Source of the DNA: Enterobacterales bacterium
GTDB taxonomy: Bacteria > Pseudomonadota > Gammaproteobacteria > Enterobacterales > Succinivibrionaceae
DNA: 13,541 nt
Direction of reading: 5' to 3'
Assembly (NCBI GenBank): GCA_900768635.1
Contig: CAAGDP010000169.1
Span: 1-13,541 of the forward strand
In this document: one piece after another, positions 1 to 7,703 of the stretch
How positions within the stretch are numbered: position 1 is the stretch's first letter
Layout: each line of letters starts with the position of its first letter
Position numbers and translations under genes: made by a program
The notes under the pieces: generated by a model
Seen by the model: only the letters and a program-made list of their open reading frames with translations
Database searches by the model: none
What the model was told of the DNA's origin: nothing

Positions 1-34
1 AATCAGACTGAATTTTCATTCTGAATTATGACAG

Positions 35-68
35 ATCTGGAGTCAGTCCATGGGGAAAGGCTCCAGAT
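35..68. other. Possible hairpin
   Basis: The arms ATCTGGAG (35-42) and CTCCAGAT (61-68) are perfectly complementary. A wobble pair and a GC pair extend the stem inward to 10 pairs around a 14-base loop. Only four Ts follow, after a short gap (73-76), so it is at best a weak terminator for an unseen upstream gene. It could also be a structured leader element or chance. Confidence 0.3.
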
Positions 69-373
69 ATAATTTTCACCAAAAACGAAGTCCTTTTGCT
101 GGCACTATCTGCAACAGAAACAACCGAGCCCTATTTTACCTGTCTTAAACTCTTTCACCGGACAATATACAGGGATCGTTTTCACAAATAGAACGCTTGT
201 GAATAGTAACAACAAGTGATCTTCTATAAACATTTGTTCAGAATTGCAAGCTATAGAGCAAAATTATTTATGAGCGTAGATGTTAGACAAAAAGGCTTAG
301 GCTGTGAATTGTAACCATAAAGCTTATCATTCTGATCTGGTGATATTTATTTCAAGTATGATAATTCGGGGCA

Positions 374-402
374 AACTGATAAAATATAGCTGGTTATATA
401 AT
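374..402 (+). promoter_or_regulatory. Probable promoter of purD
   Basis: A perfect sigma-70 type -10 hexamer TATAAT lies at 397-402, about 47 bases before the purD start. At 17-base spacing the -35 position (374-379, AACTGA) matches the consensus poorly, and there is no extended -10 TG. The call rests on the -10 box and its location. Confidence 0.4.
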
Positions 403-411
403 AGTCCCGGG

Positions 412-433
412 CTGCAGCTCATATTGTCTGCAG
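412..433. repeat. Short CTGCAG inverted repeat in the purD leader
   Basis: CTGCAG occurs at 412-417 and 428-433. Because each copy is its own reverse complement, the two could pair as a 6-bp stem with a 10-base loop. The element lies between the -10 box and the purD ribosome binding site, so it would be transcribed. It could affect initiation or be coincidence. Confidence 0.25.
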
Positions 434-449
434 ATAATTTGGAGAAAGT

Positions 450-1736
450 ATGAAGGTTTTAGTTATAGGTAATGGCGGGCGCGAACATGCCCTGGCTTGG
501 AAGGCTGCTCAGTCTCCATCAGTAGAAGAAGTTTTTGTTGCACCGGGAAATCCCGGAACAGCTGCAGAGGCTAAAATCACAAATATTGATATCAGTGTTT
601 CTGATCTGACAGGTCTTGCTGATTTTGCCCGGAACAACAGTATTGATCTAACTATAGTTGGTCCCGAAGCTCCCTTGGTGGATGGTGTGGTAGATGTGTT
701 CAAGTCCCGGGGTCTTAAAATTTTCGGACCGTCCCGGGAAGCAGCACAGCTGGAGGGTTCAAAATCCTTTACCAAGGATTTTCTTGCCAGAAATAATATC
801 CCTACTGCCAGATATCGCAATTTTACCGAGATAGAGCCGGCACTTGCCTATATTGATGAGCTGGGTGCCCCGGTGGTAGTCAAGGCTGACGGTCTGGCTG
901 CAGGTAAAGGGGTTATTGTGGCCACCACTATGGAAGAGGCAAAAGATGCGGTTCGGGATATGCTTTCCGGAAATGTTTTCGGATCTGCAGGAAGTAAGGT
1001 GGTTATTGAGGAATTTCTGGAAGGTGAGGAAGCTTCCTTTATAGTCATGTCAGATGGGGTGAATGTGCTTCCTATGGCTACCAGTCAGGATCACAAGAGA
1101 GTCGGGGACAATGATACCGGCCCTAACACCGGTGGCATGGGTGCTTATTCTCCTGCTCCTGTGGTTACTGATGATGTTTATCGTAAGGTTATGGATCGAA
1201 TTATTTATCCTACTGTCAGAGGAATGGCGGCAGAGGGTAATACCTATGTAGGCTTCCTGTATGCCGGTCTTATGATTGACAGCAATGGTGATCCCCGGGT
1301 TATTGAATTTAACTGTCGTTTTGGAGATCCGGAAACTCAGCCGATTATGCTGCGAATGAAGTCTGATCTGGCCGCTCTTTGTCTGGCTGCCTGTGATGGT
1401 CAGCTGGAAGGTAAAACCTGCGAATATGATCCACGTCCGGCTGTGGGAGTAGTGCTGGCTGCGGAAGGGTATCCTAAGTCTCCGCGGAAGGGAGACGAGA
1501 TCACCGGTATCCCAGCAGGTACCGTGGACTCAAAGGTATTTCAGGCCGGTACCCGTATGGATGGTGACCGTCTGGTAACCAGCGGCGGTCGTGTGCTGTG
1601 TGCTACCGCTCTGGGCAGCAATGTGAGAGAAGCTCAGAAAAAAGCATATGACCTGGCTGCTCAAATCTCCTGGAAAGGGATGTTTTATCGTCATGATATC
1701 GGCTACCGTGCAATTGAAAGAGAAGAGCAGAGGTAA
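450..1736 (+). CDS. purD: Phosphoribosylamine-glycine ligase (GAR synthetase)
   Basis: This cytoplasmic enzyme joins 5-phosphoribosylamine and glycine using ATP to make glycinamide ribonucleotide, the second step of de novo purine synthesis. The 428-residue length matches the roughly 429 of E. coli PurD. The N-terminal GNGGREHAL motif (about 8-16) and GPEAPL (71-76) mark the N-domain. The ATP-grasp core includes VVKADGLAAGKGV (143-155), the DHKRVGDNDTGPNTGGMGAY segment (214-233) and EFNCRFGDPETQ (286-297), which carries metal and ATP-binding residues. The start is supported by GGAG at 441-444, six bases before the ATG. Its stop overlaps the start of the following HAD gene, suggesting translational coupling. 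Purine genes are often repressed by PurR, but I see no PurR operator here. Confidence 0.97.
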   Translation: MKVLVIGNGGREHALAWKAAQSPSVEEVFVAPGNPGTAAEAKITNIDISVSDLTGLADFARNNSIDLTIVGPEAPLVDGVVDVFKSRGLKIFGPSREAAQLEGSKSFTKDFLARNNIPTARYRNFTEIEPALAYIDELGAPVVVKADGLAAGKGVIVATTMEEAKDAVRDMLSGNVFGSAGSKVVIEEFLEGEEASFIVMSDGVNVLPMATSQDHKRVGDNDTGPNTGGMGAYSPAPVVTDDVYRKVMDRIIYPTVRGMAAEGNTYVGFLYAGLMIDSNGDPRVIEFNCRFGDPETQPIMLRMKSDLAALCLAACDGQLEGKTCEYDPRPAVGVVLAAEGYPKSPRKGDEITGIPAGTVDSKVFQAGTRMDGDRLVTSGGRVLCATALGSNVREAQKKAYDLAAQISWKGMFYRHDIGYRAIEREEQR

Positions 1737-2548
1737 TGTACAAGCTGGTTGCTCTTGATTTGGATGGCACGCTCTTTAACAGTTGCAGTGAAATATCTCC
1801 TGCCAATCTGCAAGCCGTTCATGATCTTGCCGATGCAGGAATAATGACGGTTATTTCCTCCGGACGTCCTTACGAGGTTGTAAGGGCGGTTTTGGAAAAG
1901 CTGGATCTGTTGCGCAAAGACTATTTCAGTATAGTCTGTAACGGATCCCAGGTAGTAAACAACTATTCCGGGGAGGAGCTTTTTTCCTATACCATGACGG
2001 GAGATCTTGTTGCGGAACTGGGATATCTTGCGGATTCCACAAAATGTTTTATTCATGGTTTCAGCGTTTCCCGGGGACTGCTAATGAATCAGGAAAATCC
2101 TTATTCATCTGTAGAATGTTTTAACGGTCTTATTCCCTTCCAACTGCAGAATTTTCGGGAGGTTAAGTCGGAGGAAGCGTTTTATAAGGTTTTGTTATGT
2201 GCTGAGAAATCTCATCTTGATGAAGTGATTTCCGCGCTTTCTCCAGATTTTTATGAGAGATTCAAAATTATCCGCTCACTTGATTTTCTTCTGGAATTTT
2301 TAAGTCCTCAGGCAGGTAAGGGAGCTGCTCTTTTATCCATGGGGCGCAGATTTGGCATTGATCCCGGTGAAATGATGGCATTCGGGGATCAGGAAAATGA
2401 TCTGGATATGCTTTCGGTAGTAGGTATGCCTGTGGCTATGGGCAATGCTTCAGATTATATTAAGGATCAGGCCGGATTTGTCACTCTTACCAACGATGAA
2501 GATGGTGTATCCTACGGGATACGTCGTCTGATTCTGGATCGTCTTTGA
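1736..2548 (+). CDS. Cof-type HAD-superfamily sugar/nucleotide phosphatase
   Basis: A 270-residue cytoplasmic hydrolase of the HAD superfamily, Cof/YidA-like subgroup (type IIB cap). All four HAD motifs are visible: motif I DLDGTLF (8-14), with Asp8 the likely nucleophile and Asp10 the acid/base; motif II around Ser41-Ser42 in ISSGRP; motif III Lys195 in AGKGAAL; motif IV GDQENDLDML (217-226), with Asp218 and Asp222 for magnesium. The region between about 85 and 185 is the substrate-selecting cap. Family members dephosphorylate sugar phosphates, nucleotides or cofactor precursors, so the substrate cannot be named from sequence. The start ATG shares one base with the purD stop (TAATG), indicating translational coupling. 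It is the last gene of this unit, before a bidirectional terminator. Confidence 0.9.
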   Translation: MYKLVALDLDGTLFNSCSEISPANLQAVHDLADAGIMTVISSGRPYEVVRAVLEKLDLLRKDYFSIVCNGSQVVNNYSGEELFSYTMTGDLVAELGYLADSTKCFIHGFSVSRGLLMNQENPYSSVECFNGLIPFQLQNFREVKSEEAFYKVLLCAEKSHLDEVISALSPDFYERFKIIRSLDFLLEFLSPQAGKGAALLSMGRRFGIDPGEMMAFGDQENDLDMLSVVGMPVAMGNASDYIKDQAGFVTLTNDEDGVSYGIRRLILDRL

Positions 2549-2550
2549 AG

Positions 2551-2586
2551 AAAAGAGCCTGCATCGCAAAACGGTGCAGGCCTTTT
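2551..2586. terminator. Bidirectional intrinsic terminator between the HAD gene and mrcA
   Basis: Stem arms GCCTGCATCG (2557-2566) and CGGTGCAGGC (2572-2581) pair with one wobble around a CAAAA loop. Flanking AAAAG (2551-2555) and CTTTT (2582-2586) pair further, with A2556 bulged. There are Ts downstream on the plus strand and, via the A-rich left side, Ts downstream on the minus strand. It sits between two convergent genes only 66 bases apart and probably stops both transcripts. Confidence 0.85.
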
Positions 2587-2614
2587 AATTGCTTAAAGCA
2601 CAGGAAGATAATTA

Positions 2615-5101
2615 TCAGAAGATATCACTGGCACTAGGAATTTCATCGTCCCTATCTCCTTCGGAAACATTTCCGTCTCCATCACCATAATTGAAATATC
2701 CGTTGTTAACCCCTGTCCCATAATCAGAACGATCCGCAGGATCCGTATTTTCCGCAAAGAACTCATTTCTTGCTCCCGGAGTGGAATCGCCTACAAAAAG
2801 TCCTGAGGTTCTGCTTACCTTGCGTACCACCACGGTGGATGGCCGGTGTACCGGATTTTGAGGTTTATCCTTCAGATACGGGACCATAAAATAATTCCAG
2901 ATAGGTTGCGCAGCGGTAGCTCCCGACTCTCTTCCCAGACTTCTGGCCTGATTATCAAAGCCAATCCAGACGCTGGTGGCAAAATCACTGTTCAGTCCAG
3001 AGAACCAGCAGTCCTTGGAGTCATTGGTTGTTCCGGTTTTTCCAGATAGATCATGGCGATCAGGCATGGCCTTGGCAGATCTCCAGCCGGTTCCGTTAAA
3101 CCATTGCAGTCCCCGATCTGCTCCTCCGTAAATTCCGGAGTGCATAAGTTCAGACACCAGGAAAGCATTGGCGTGGGTAATAACCTGCCGGGCGATTTTA
3201 TGGCCCTTTCCATCGGAGTAAACCATGCCGTCATCTACATGATCTTCACAGGTTGGGCAGGCAATTACCGGGTTTGCCTCATAGAGCACATTACCATTAT
3301 CGTCTTCAATGCGCTGGACAATATAAGGGTGGATCAGAAAGCCGCCGTTGGCAATGGTGGCATATCCTCTTGCTACTTCCATTGGAGTCAGATCCAAAGC
3401 TCCTAATGCCAAAGGGGCGTTATGATAGATTTTAGGGACCGGAAAACCAAATCGTTCCAGATGACTTACAACATTATCCAGACCGACAGATCTGAGAAGT
3501 CTTACTGAAACAACATTTTTGGACTTGGCCAGAGCCTCCCGCAAAGTGATGGCTCCATCATATACATTAGGAGAATTTTTAGGCTGCCATTTGGAGTGTA
3601 TACCCGTTTCCCAGGTGGTAATAGGTTCGTCCATAACTACTGTTGACAGCGTGTAGCCATCGGCAATGGCAGCAGAATAGATGAAAGGCTTAATGTTGGA
3701 TCCCGGTTGTCTTCTGGCCTGTTCTGCCCGGTTGAATTTACTCTGATAAAAGCTAAATCCTCCAACCAAAGCCCTGATGGCACCGTTTTGCGGATCCAGG
3801 GAAACCAGGGCAGACTGGGCTACTGGCAACTGGCCGAGCTGGAGAGCATTATGTTCATCGTAGACTACATAAATAAGCTGACCGGATTTCAGTACGTCAC
3901 GAGGGCTTTTCGGGTTTGCTCCCACACTGCGGTCCGTAAGAAATTTCCGGGCCCACTTTATACCATCCCAGGGAATGGTTTCTTCCTTGCCGCCTTTTAC
4001 TATTACCTGGGCATCCTTCTGACCCACGGCCACTATCACAGCAGGAATCAGTTTGCTTATGGTTGGAACTTTTTTCAGGTGTTCTGTAATTTGTTCCATA
4101 CTCCAGGGGGTATCATCCGGACTATTCCAAAGTACTTCCACAGGACCTCTGAAACCATGGCGGCGGTCGTATTCAGTAAGTCCCTTATATACTGCCTCCT
4201 GGGCAAGATTCTGAACACGGGAGTCCACAGTTGTATATACGCGGATCCCCTTGGTAGTAACACTTTCCCCGAAACGTTCAATAACTCTCTGCCGGGCCAT
4301 TTCGCTTATATAGTCGGCGCGGAATTCAATTTCAGGTCCATGATAGGAGGAAATGATTTTCTCATTACGGGCCGTTTCATATTCTTCTCTGGTAATGTAT
4401 CCGTACTCCAGCATTTTGCTGAGCACCACATTACGACGTTTCTGAGCATTTTCCGGATGAGAAATAGGATTATAAGTAGAAGGAGCTTTGGGAAGTCCTG
4501 CAAGAATTGCCATTTCACTTATAGTTAGATCTTCTAGCTTTTTGCCGAAGTAAACTTTGGCAGCAGCTACCACACCGTATGAATTGTGTCCCAACGCAAT
4601 TTTATTTAGATAAAGTTCCAGTATCTGATCTTTGGTCAGCATCTGCTCCATGTTAAGAGATATGACCAGTTCCTTGATTTTACGGGTAAAAGTACGCTCT
4701 CTGGTTAGAAAAAAGTTTTTGGCTACCTGTTGGGTTATGGTACTGGCACCCTGCTTCTTCTTTCCGGTTTTCAGAAATTCAAAACCGGCACGGGCAATAC
4801 CAACAATATCAAACCCCATATGCTCGTAAAAACGTTGATCCTCTATGGATATGAAAGCATTAATAAGTTGCTGGGGTATCTCTTTTATAGATACAGGTTC
4901 ACGTTTTATCTGACCAAACACATACATCAGTTTTCCATCGGAGGAATAGATGTGCATAGGTGTTTCAAAGTCCACACTTTTCAGTTCATCAATATCCGGA
5001 AGGTCACTGGTAATAGATCTAACATAGATAATCCCTGCCATAGTGCCTACGGAAATGCACAGAAGCAGAGCCCAGAAAAGTCTTGTCAGCAGCTTAAACA
5101 T
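2615..5101 (-). CDS. mrcA: Penicillin-binding protein 1A, bifunctional peptidoglycan glycosyltransferase/transpeptidase
   Basis: A class A PBP that polymerises lipid II into glycan strands and cross-links the stem peptides, anchored in the inner membrane with its catalytic domains in the periplasm. The 828-residue length is close to the roughly 850 of E. coli PBP1A. In order: a transmembrane anchor (about 8-27); a GT51 glycosyltransferase domain with EDQRFYEH (87-94, Glu87 the likely catalytic base) and GASTITQQ (118-125); an OB-like insert (about 315-425); and a transpeptidase domain with SNIK (468-471, nucleophile Ser468), SKN (527-529) and KTGTT (688-692). The CPTC pair at 615-618 resembles a Cys pair recalled from E. 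coli PBP1A. The C-terminus is a Gly/Asp/Tyr-rich acidic tail. AGGAA four bases before the ATG supports the start. It is divergent from pilM, as in many Gammaproteobacteria. Confidence 0.97.
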   Translation of the reverse strand: MFKLLTRLFWALLLCISVGTMAGIIYVRSITSDLPDIDELKSVDFETPMHIYSSDGKLMYVFGQIKREPVSIKEIPQQLINAFISIEDQRFYEHMGFDIVGIARAGFEFLKTGKKKQGASTITQQVAKNFFLTRERTFTRKIKELVISLNMEQMLTKDQILELYLNKIALGHNSYGVVAAAKVYFGKKLEDLTISEMAILAGLPKAPSTYNPISHPENAQKRRNVVLSKMLEYGYITREEYETARNEKIISSYHGPEIEFRADYISEMARQRVIERFGESVTTKGIRVYTTVDSRVQNLAQEAVYKGLTEYDRRHGFRGPVEVLWNSPDDTPWSMEQITEHLKKVPTISKLIPAVIVAVGQKDAQVIVKGGKEETIPWDGIKWARKFLTDRSVGANPKSPRDVLKSGQLIYVVYDEHNALQLGQLPVAQSALVSLDPQNGAIRALVGGFSFYQSKFNRAEQARRQPGSNIKPFIYSAAIADGYTLSTVVMDEPITTWETGIHSKWQPKNSPNVYDGAITLREALAKSKNVVSVRLLRSVGLDNVVSHLERFGFPVPKIYHNAPLALGALDLTPMEVARGYATIANGGFLIHPYIVQRIEDDNGNVLYEANPVIACPTCEDHVDDGMVYSDGKGHKIARQVITHANAFLVSELMHSGIYGGADRGLQWFNGTGWRSAKAMPDRHDLSGKTGTTNDSKDCWFSGLNSDFATSVWIGFDNQARSLGRESGATAAQPIWNYFMVPYLKDKPQNPVHRPSTVVVRKVSRTSGLFVGDSTPGARNEFFAENTDPADRSDYGTGVNNGYFNYGDGDGNVSEGDRDDEIPSASDIF

Positions 5102-5107
5102 TAGATT

Positions 5108-5133
5108 CCTGATCTTATAATAACCTGATCTTA
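5108..5133. repeat. 10-bp direct repeat in the mrcA 5' region
   Basis: CCTGATCTTA occurs at 5108-5117 and 5124-5133, offset by 16 bp. On the mrcA strand this reads TAAGATCAGG twice, and the proximal copy contains the AGG of the mrcA ribosome binding site. A partial copy in the other orientation (GATCAGG) lies at 5161-5167. It may be a small duplication of the RBS region or paired binding sites. Confidence 0.5.
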
Positions 5134-5169
5134 CATAACTTTGTCTCTGATGCTTCTTTTGATCAGGTG

Positions 5170-5229
5170 TTAACAGTTACAAAAGCATTCAGCAAAAAGA
5201 TTCTATTTACAATCACTGTTAATTACAAT
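5170..5229. repeat. Inverted and direct repeats in the mrcA/pilM spacer
   Basis: TTAACAGT (5170-5177) and its reverse complement ACTGTTAA (5215-5222) form an 8-bp inverted repeat separated by 37 bases. Overlapping it, TTACAAT occurs as a direct repeat at 5207-5213 and 5223-5229, again 16 bp apart. Location between divergent genes suggests possible regulator sites, but repeats this short in AT-rich DNA can arise by chance. Confidence 0.3.
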
Positions 5230-5407
5230 GACAGAAGCCAAAAGTTGCGATGAAATTTCCTTCTTTGGCAAACATGAGTCTTAAAAAAATTTGTTATCCT
5301 CGTCAAAATAGCGAGCTTAAATGTACTTCTATTTATAGATATTTTAATTTTTAAGTATAGAATATACCCTAATCTATGTTTTTTTCACTAACAGCACGGA
5401 TGCATTT

Positions 5408-6478
5408 ATGCTAAAACTAAACAAAAATCAAGGCAACTTGTATAGCTTGATCGGTGTTGACTTTGGCAGTCAGACTATCAAGGCAGTTGCAGTAAAAGGC
5501 AGAAAAGGCAATTTCCAGGTTGAATCTTGTTGTGAAGTTACTACACCGAAAGGTGCAATAATGGATTATCAGATTCAGAATCAGGAAGCTGTTTCCAAGG
5601 CAGTTGTTCAGTTAATGCGCACTATGGGCGTAAGAACTAAGTACGTTGCTACTTCTGTGTCAGGATCCAATGTAATTAGCAAGGTTGTTCCTGTTGACAA
5701 TACCATCGACACCGACGAAGCTTTGCAGGATTTTGTGAGTCGTGAATCCGATTCTCTTATTCCATTTGCTTCTGAGGATGTAAGTGTTGACTTTGAAATA
5801 ATCGGACCTAATCTTGAAGATCCTTCCAAGAACGACCTACTCCTGAGCGCAACCAGAACTGCTAATATAGTTGATCGGGAAAGCGTAATGTCTGAGTGTG
5901 GGTACGATGTCAAGGTAATAGATATTTCTGTTCATGCATTAGGCCGTGCAGCATCAGCTTTGGTTCCTAATCTTGCCAATACAGAATCAAAGGTTTGTGC
6001 CATTGTTGATATCGGCGCCGTAACCATGACTTTCGGTGTTATGATAAACGGCGAAGTTGTTTATTCACGTTTACAGAGCTTCGGCGGTGATAACTTTACC
6101 CAGTCCATCGCTCACTTCTATAACGTCCCTTATGAAGAAGCTGAAAAGATGAAGGTTCAGGAACGTCTTCCGGCGGATGCAATCAATGATGTGGTTCCAC
6201 AGCATTTTTCCATGCTCTGTAATCAGATTAAGCGTAATCTGCAGCTTTATTCATCAGCATCAAATAACACCAAGGTTGATCTTATTGTTCTCACCGGTGG
6301 TGGTAGCCTTGTTCCTGGTCTGACTGATTATCTGTCCAATCAGCTTAAGAAGGAAGTAAGGCATCCTGATCTGCTTGATACTTCTCCAGACCTGAGATCT
6401 GATGTATTAAAGCATGGTGCCAAGTATATGACCGCATTAGGTCTTGCATTAAGGAGCTTTGAACCATGTCAAATATAA
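5408..6478 (+). CDS. pilM: Type IV pilus assembly protein PilM (actin-like ATPase)
   Basis: A cytoplasmic FtsA/actin-like protein that binds the N-terminal tail of PilN and links the inner-membrane alignment complex to the pilus motors. The 356-residue length is typical. The actin-fold nucleotide motifs are visible: phosphate-1 IGVDFGSQTIKAVAV (15-29), phosphate-2 AIVDIGAVTMTFGV (198-211), the GGDNFT segment (226-231) typical of PilM, and the adenosine motif LTGGGSLVPGL (295-305). It is the first gene of pilMNOPQ and overlaps pilN by 13 bases. The start has only a weak Shine-Dalgarno (ACGGA, seven bases upstream). An ATG at 5400 is out of frame. The N-terminal extension before the first beta strand is short, which fits this start. 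Confidence 0.96.
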   Translation: MLKLNKNQGNLYSLIGVDFGSQTIKAVAVKGRKGNFQVESCCEVTTPKGAIMDYQIQNQEAVSKAVVQLMRTMGVRTKYVATSVSGSNVISKVVPVDNTIDTDEALQDFVSRESDSLIPFASEDVSVDFEIIGPNLEDPSKNDLLLSATRTANIVDRESVMSECGYDVKVIDISVHALGRAASALVPNLANTESKVCAIVDIGAVTMTFGVMINGEVVYSRLQSFGGDNFTQSIAHFYNVPYEEAEKMKVQERLPADAINDVVPQHFSMLCNQIKRNLQLYSSASNNTKVDLIVLTGGGSLVPGLTDYLSNQLKKEVRHPDLLDTSPDLRSDVLKHGAKYMTALGLALRSFEPCQI

Positions 6479-7083
6479 ACCTGCTACCATGGCGTGAAGA
6501 ACTTAAGTCTCGCCGCGACAAAAGCTTTATTTTCCAGCTCGTTGTAGTTGTTATAGTAGGTGTGGTTATTTCCTGTGCCGGCTACTTTGCAGTTAAGCAG
6601 TTAGTTGGTTTTCAGGAAGAACGTAATACCTATCTTACTAATGAAATCAAGAAACTTGATGACAAGATCAGTAAGATCAGTACTCTTAAGCGGGATATTG
6701 AAAACATGCTTCGCCGTATGGATACAATTAACCGCCTGCAGGAGTCCAGGAATCAGGTAGTGCATCTTCTTAATGATTTACCTACTTTCGTCAGCAGCGG
6801 TATTTATCTGGATCGCGTTACTTTCCGTAACGGCTCTGTTCAGGTGAATGGTGCTACTGAAGCTCATCTGCGCGTTGTTTCTATGATTAGAGCAATTGAA
6901 GCAAGTCCTTGGCTGAAGAATCCGGTTATCAAGGATATCGTTTCAGGACGCAACTCCAACAGTGTTGTTGCAGCAGCTGCAGCTAAGTTTGGTTTAAATC
7001 TTAATAACTTTGATTTGTCATTCTCTGTGCCATTCTCTCAGGAACAGAACAAAGTTGATGTTAAAAACAGAGGTAGAAGATAA
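6466..7083 (+). CDS. pilN: Type IV pilus assembly protein PilN
   Basis: A bitopic inner-membrane protein of 205 residues. Its cytoplasmic tail carries the INLLPWREE signature (4-12), the conserved peptide that docks into PilM. A transmembrane helix follows (about 21-43), then a periplasmic coiled-coil-like stretch (about 50-100) and a C-terminal ferredoxin-like domain that pairs with PilO. It begins inside pilM, with AAGGAG at 6451-6456 as ribosome binding site. Its stop overlaps the pilO start by one base. An Ala-rich run (about 167-173) and a basic C-terminus (KNRGRR) are minor features. Confidence 0.95.
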   Translation: MSNINLLPWREELKSRRDKSFIFQLVVVVIVGVVISCAGYFAVKQLVGFQEERNTYLTNEIKKLDDKISKISTLKRDIENMLRRMDTINRLQESRNQVVHLLNDLPTFVSSGIYLDRVTFRNGSVQVNGATEAHLRVVSMIRAIEASPWLKNPVIKDIVSGRNSNSVVAAAAAKFGLNLNNFDLSFSVPFSQEQNKVDVKNRGRR

Positions 7084-7703
7084 TGGCCAGTCTTGATTAT
7101 AATAATCTTAATTTCCATAATCCAGGTTCTTTACCCCTGCCTGTAAGACTCTTAATGATGCTTGGCTCTCTGGTATTAGTTCTGGCAATTGGAACATACG
7201 TTGTCTGGGGTATGGAAGATTCTCCTTATGATGAATTAACCGCAGCTCAGGAGAAGGAAGTAAAACTCAGACAGGAGTTTTCTGAAAAGGCTCAGCGTGC
7301 TAACAATATTGAAGCATATGAAGAGCAGAAGAGAAAGCTGCAGTCTATGATTCAGGATCAGCTGAAGATGCTTCCTAACAGTAACGAAGTTGCACAGCTG
7401 CTGAGTGATATCAGTAAGACTGCAACTGACAACGGCCTCAAGATCGAAAAGATTCAGTGGGCACCGGAAGTATCTCGCGAAATGTATACTGAGTTGCCGA
7501 TGAACATTGTGATCGTAGGCGATTACGAGAAGATGGGTAACTTTGCTGCAGATGTCGCTAACCTGAGCCGTATCGTGGTTATTGAAGAATTTGTCATCGA
7601 TCATTACAACAATAATACTGATGAACTGAAGATGACTATGACCGCCAAGACTTACCGTTACAATTCGGCTAATGACGGCAAAACAGCAGGAGGAAAGCAG
7701 TAA
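7083..7703 (+). CDS. pilO: Type IV pilus inner-membrane protein PilO
   Basis: A 206-residue bitopic inner-membrane protein that heterodimerises with PilN in the periplasm and contacts PilP. Visible features are a short cytoplasmic N-terminus, a transmembrane helix (about 21-43), a charged coiled coil (about 50-95) rich in Glu, Gln and Lys, and the PilO motif LPNSNEVAQLLSDI (97-110) leading into the C-terminal ferredoxin-like domain. Start and stop overlap the neighbouring genes through TAATG junctions, so synthesis is probably coupled and stoichiometric with PilN and PilP. Confidence 0.95.
   Translation: MASLDYNNLNFHNPGSLPLPVRLLMMLGSLVLVLAIGTYVVWGMEDSPYDELTAAQEKEVKLRQEFSEKAQRANNIEAYEEQKRKLQSMIQDQLKMLPNSNEVAQLLSDISKTATDNGLKIEKIQWAPEVSREMYTELPMNIVIVGDYEKMGNFAADVANLSRIVVIEEFVIDHYNNNTDELKMTMTAKTYRYNSANDGKTAGGKQ

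Larger units (their letters stand above)
1..449. other. Intergenic/leader region upstream of purD
   Basis: I can support no gene in this stretch. It is AT-rich, stops are frequent in all frames, and no reading frame reaches a convincing length or has a recognisable product. It holds a possible hairpin at 35-68, a likely promoter -10 box at 397-402, a short CTGCAG inverted repeat at 412-433 and the purD ribosome binding site. In many Gammaproteobacteria purH lies just upstream of purD; no purH 3' end is visible here, so purD appears to start its own transcript. I saw no tRNA cloverleaf, no PurR-like operator and no purine riboswitch, by eye only. Confidence 0.6.
5102..5407. promoter_or_regulatory. 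Divergent mrcA/pilM regulatory spacer
   Basis: This 306-base AT-rich region must hold the promoters of both mrcA (minus) and pilM (plus). I could not find a convincing -35/-10 pair for either gene. The best pilM candidate is a TAGAAT -10 at 5358-5363, about 45 bases before the start, with no good -35. It also carries the direct and inverted repeats listed separately. No gene is supported inside it. The pilM ribosome binding site is weak (ACGGA at 5396-5400). Confidence 0.5.

Noticed and set aside
35..68. Hairpin as a confident terminator of an upstream gene
   Set aside because: The loop is long, the T tract is short and displaced, and no upstream gene end can be seen.
1703..2056. Minus-strand open frame across the purD/HAD junction (117 codons)
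   Set aside because: It overlaps two well-supported genes on the opposite strand and shows no recognisable motif.
3707..4528. Long plus-strand open reading frame (273 codons) inside mrcA
   Set aside because: It is antisense to the transpeptidase and linker coding region of a clearly functional mrcA, has no recognisable domain, and its open frame follows from mrcA codon bias.
5400..5402. ATG at 5400 as an alternative pilM start
   Set aside because: It is eight bases upstream of 5408 and so out of the pilM frame.
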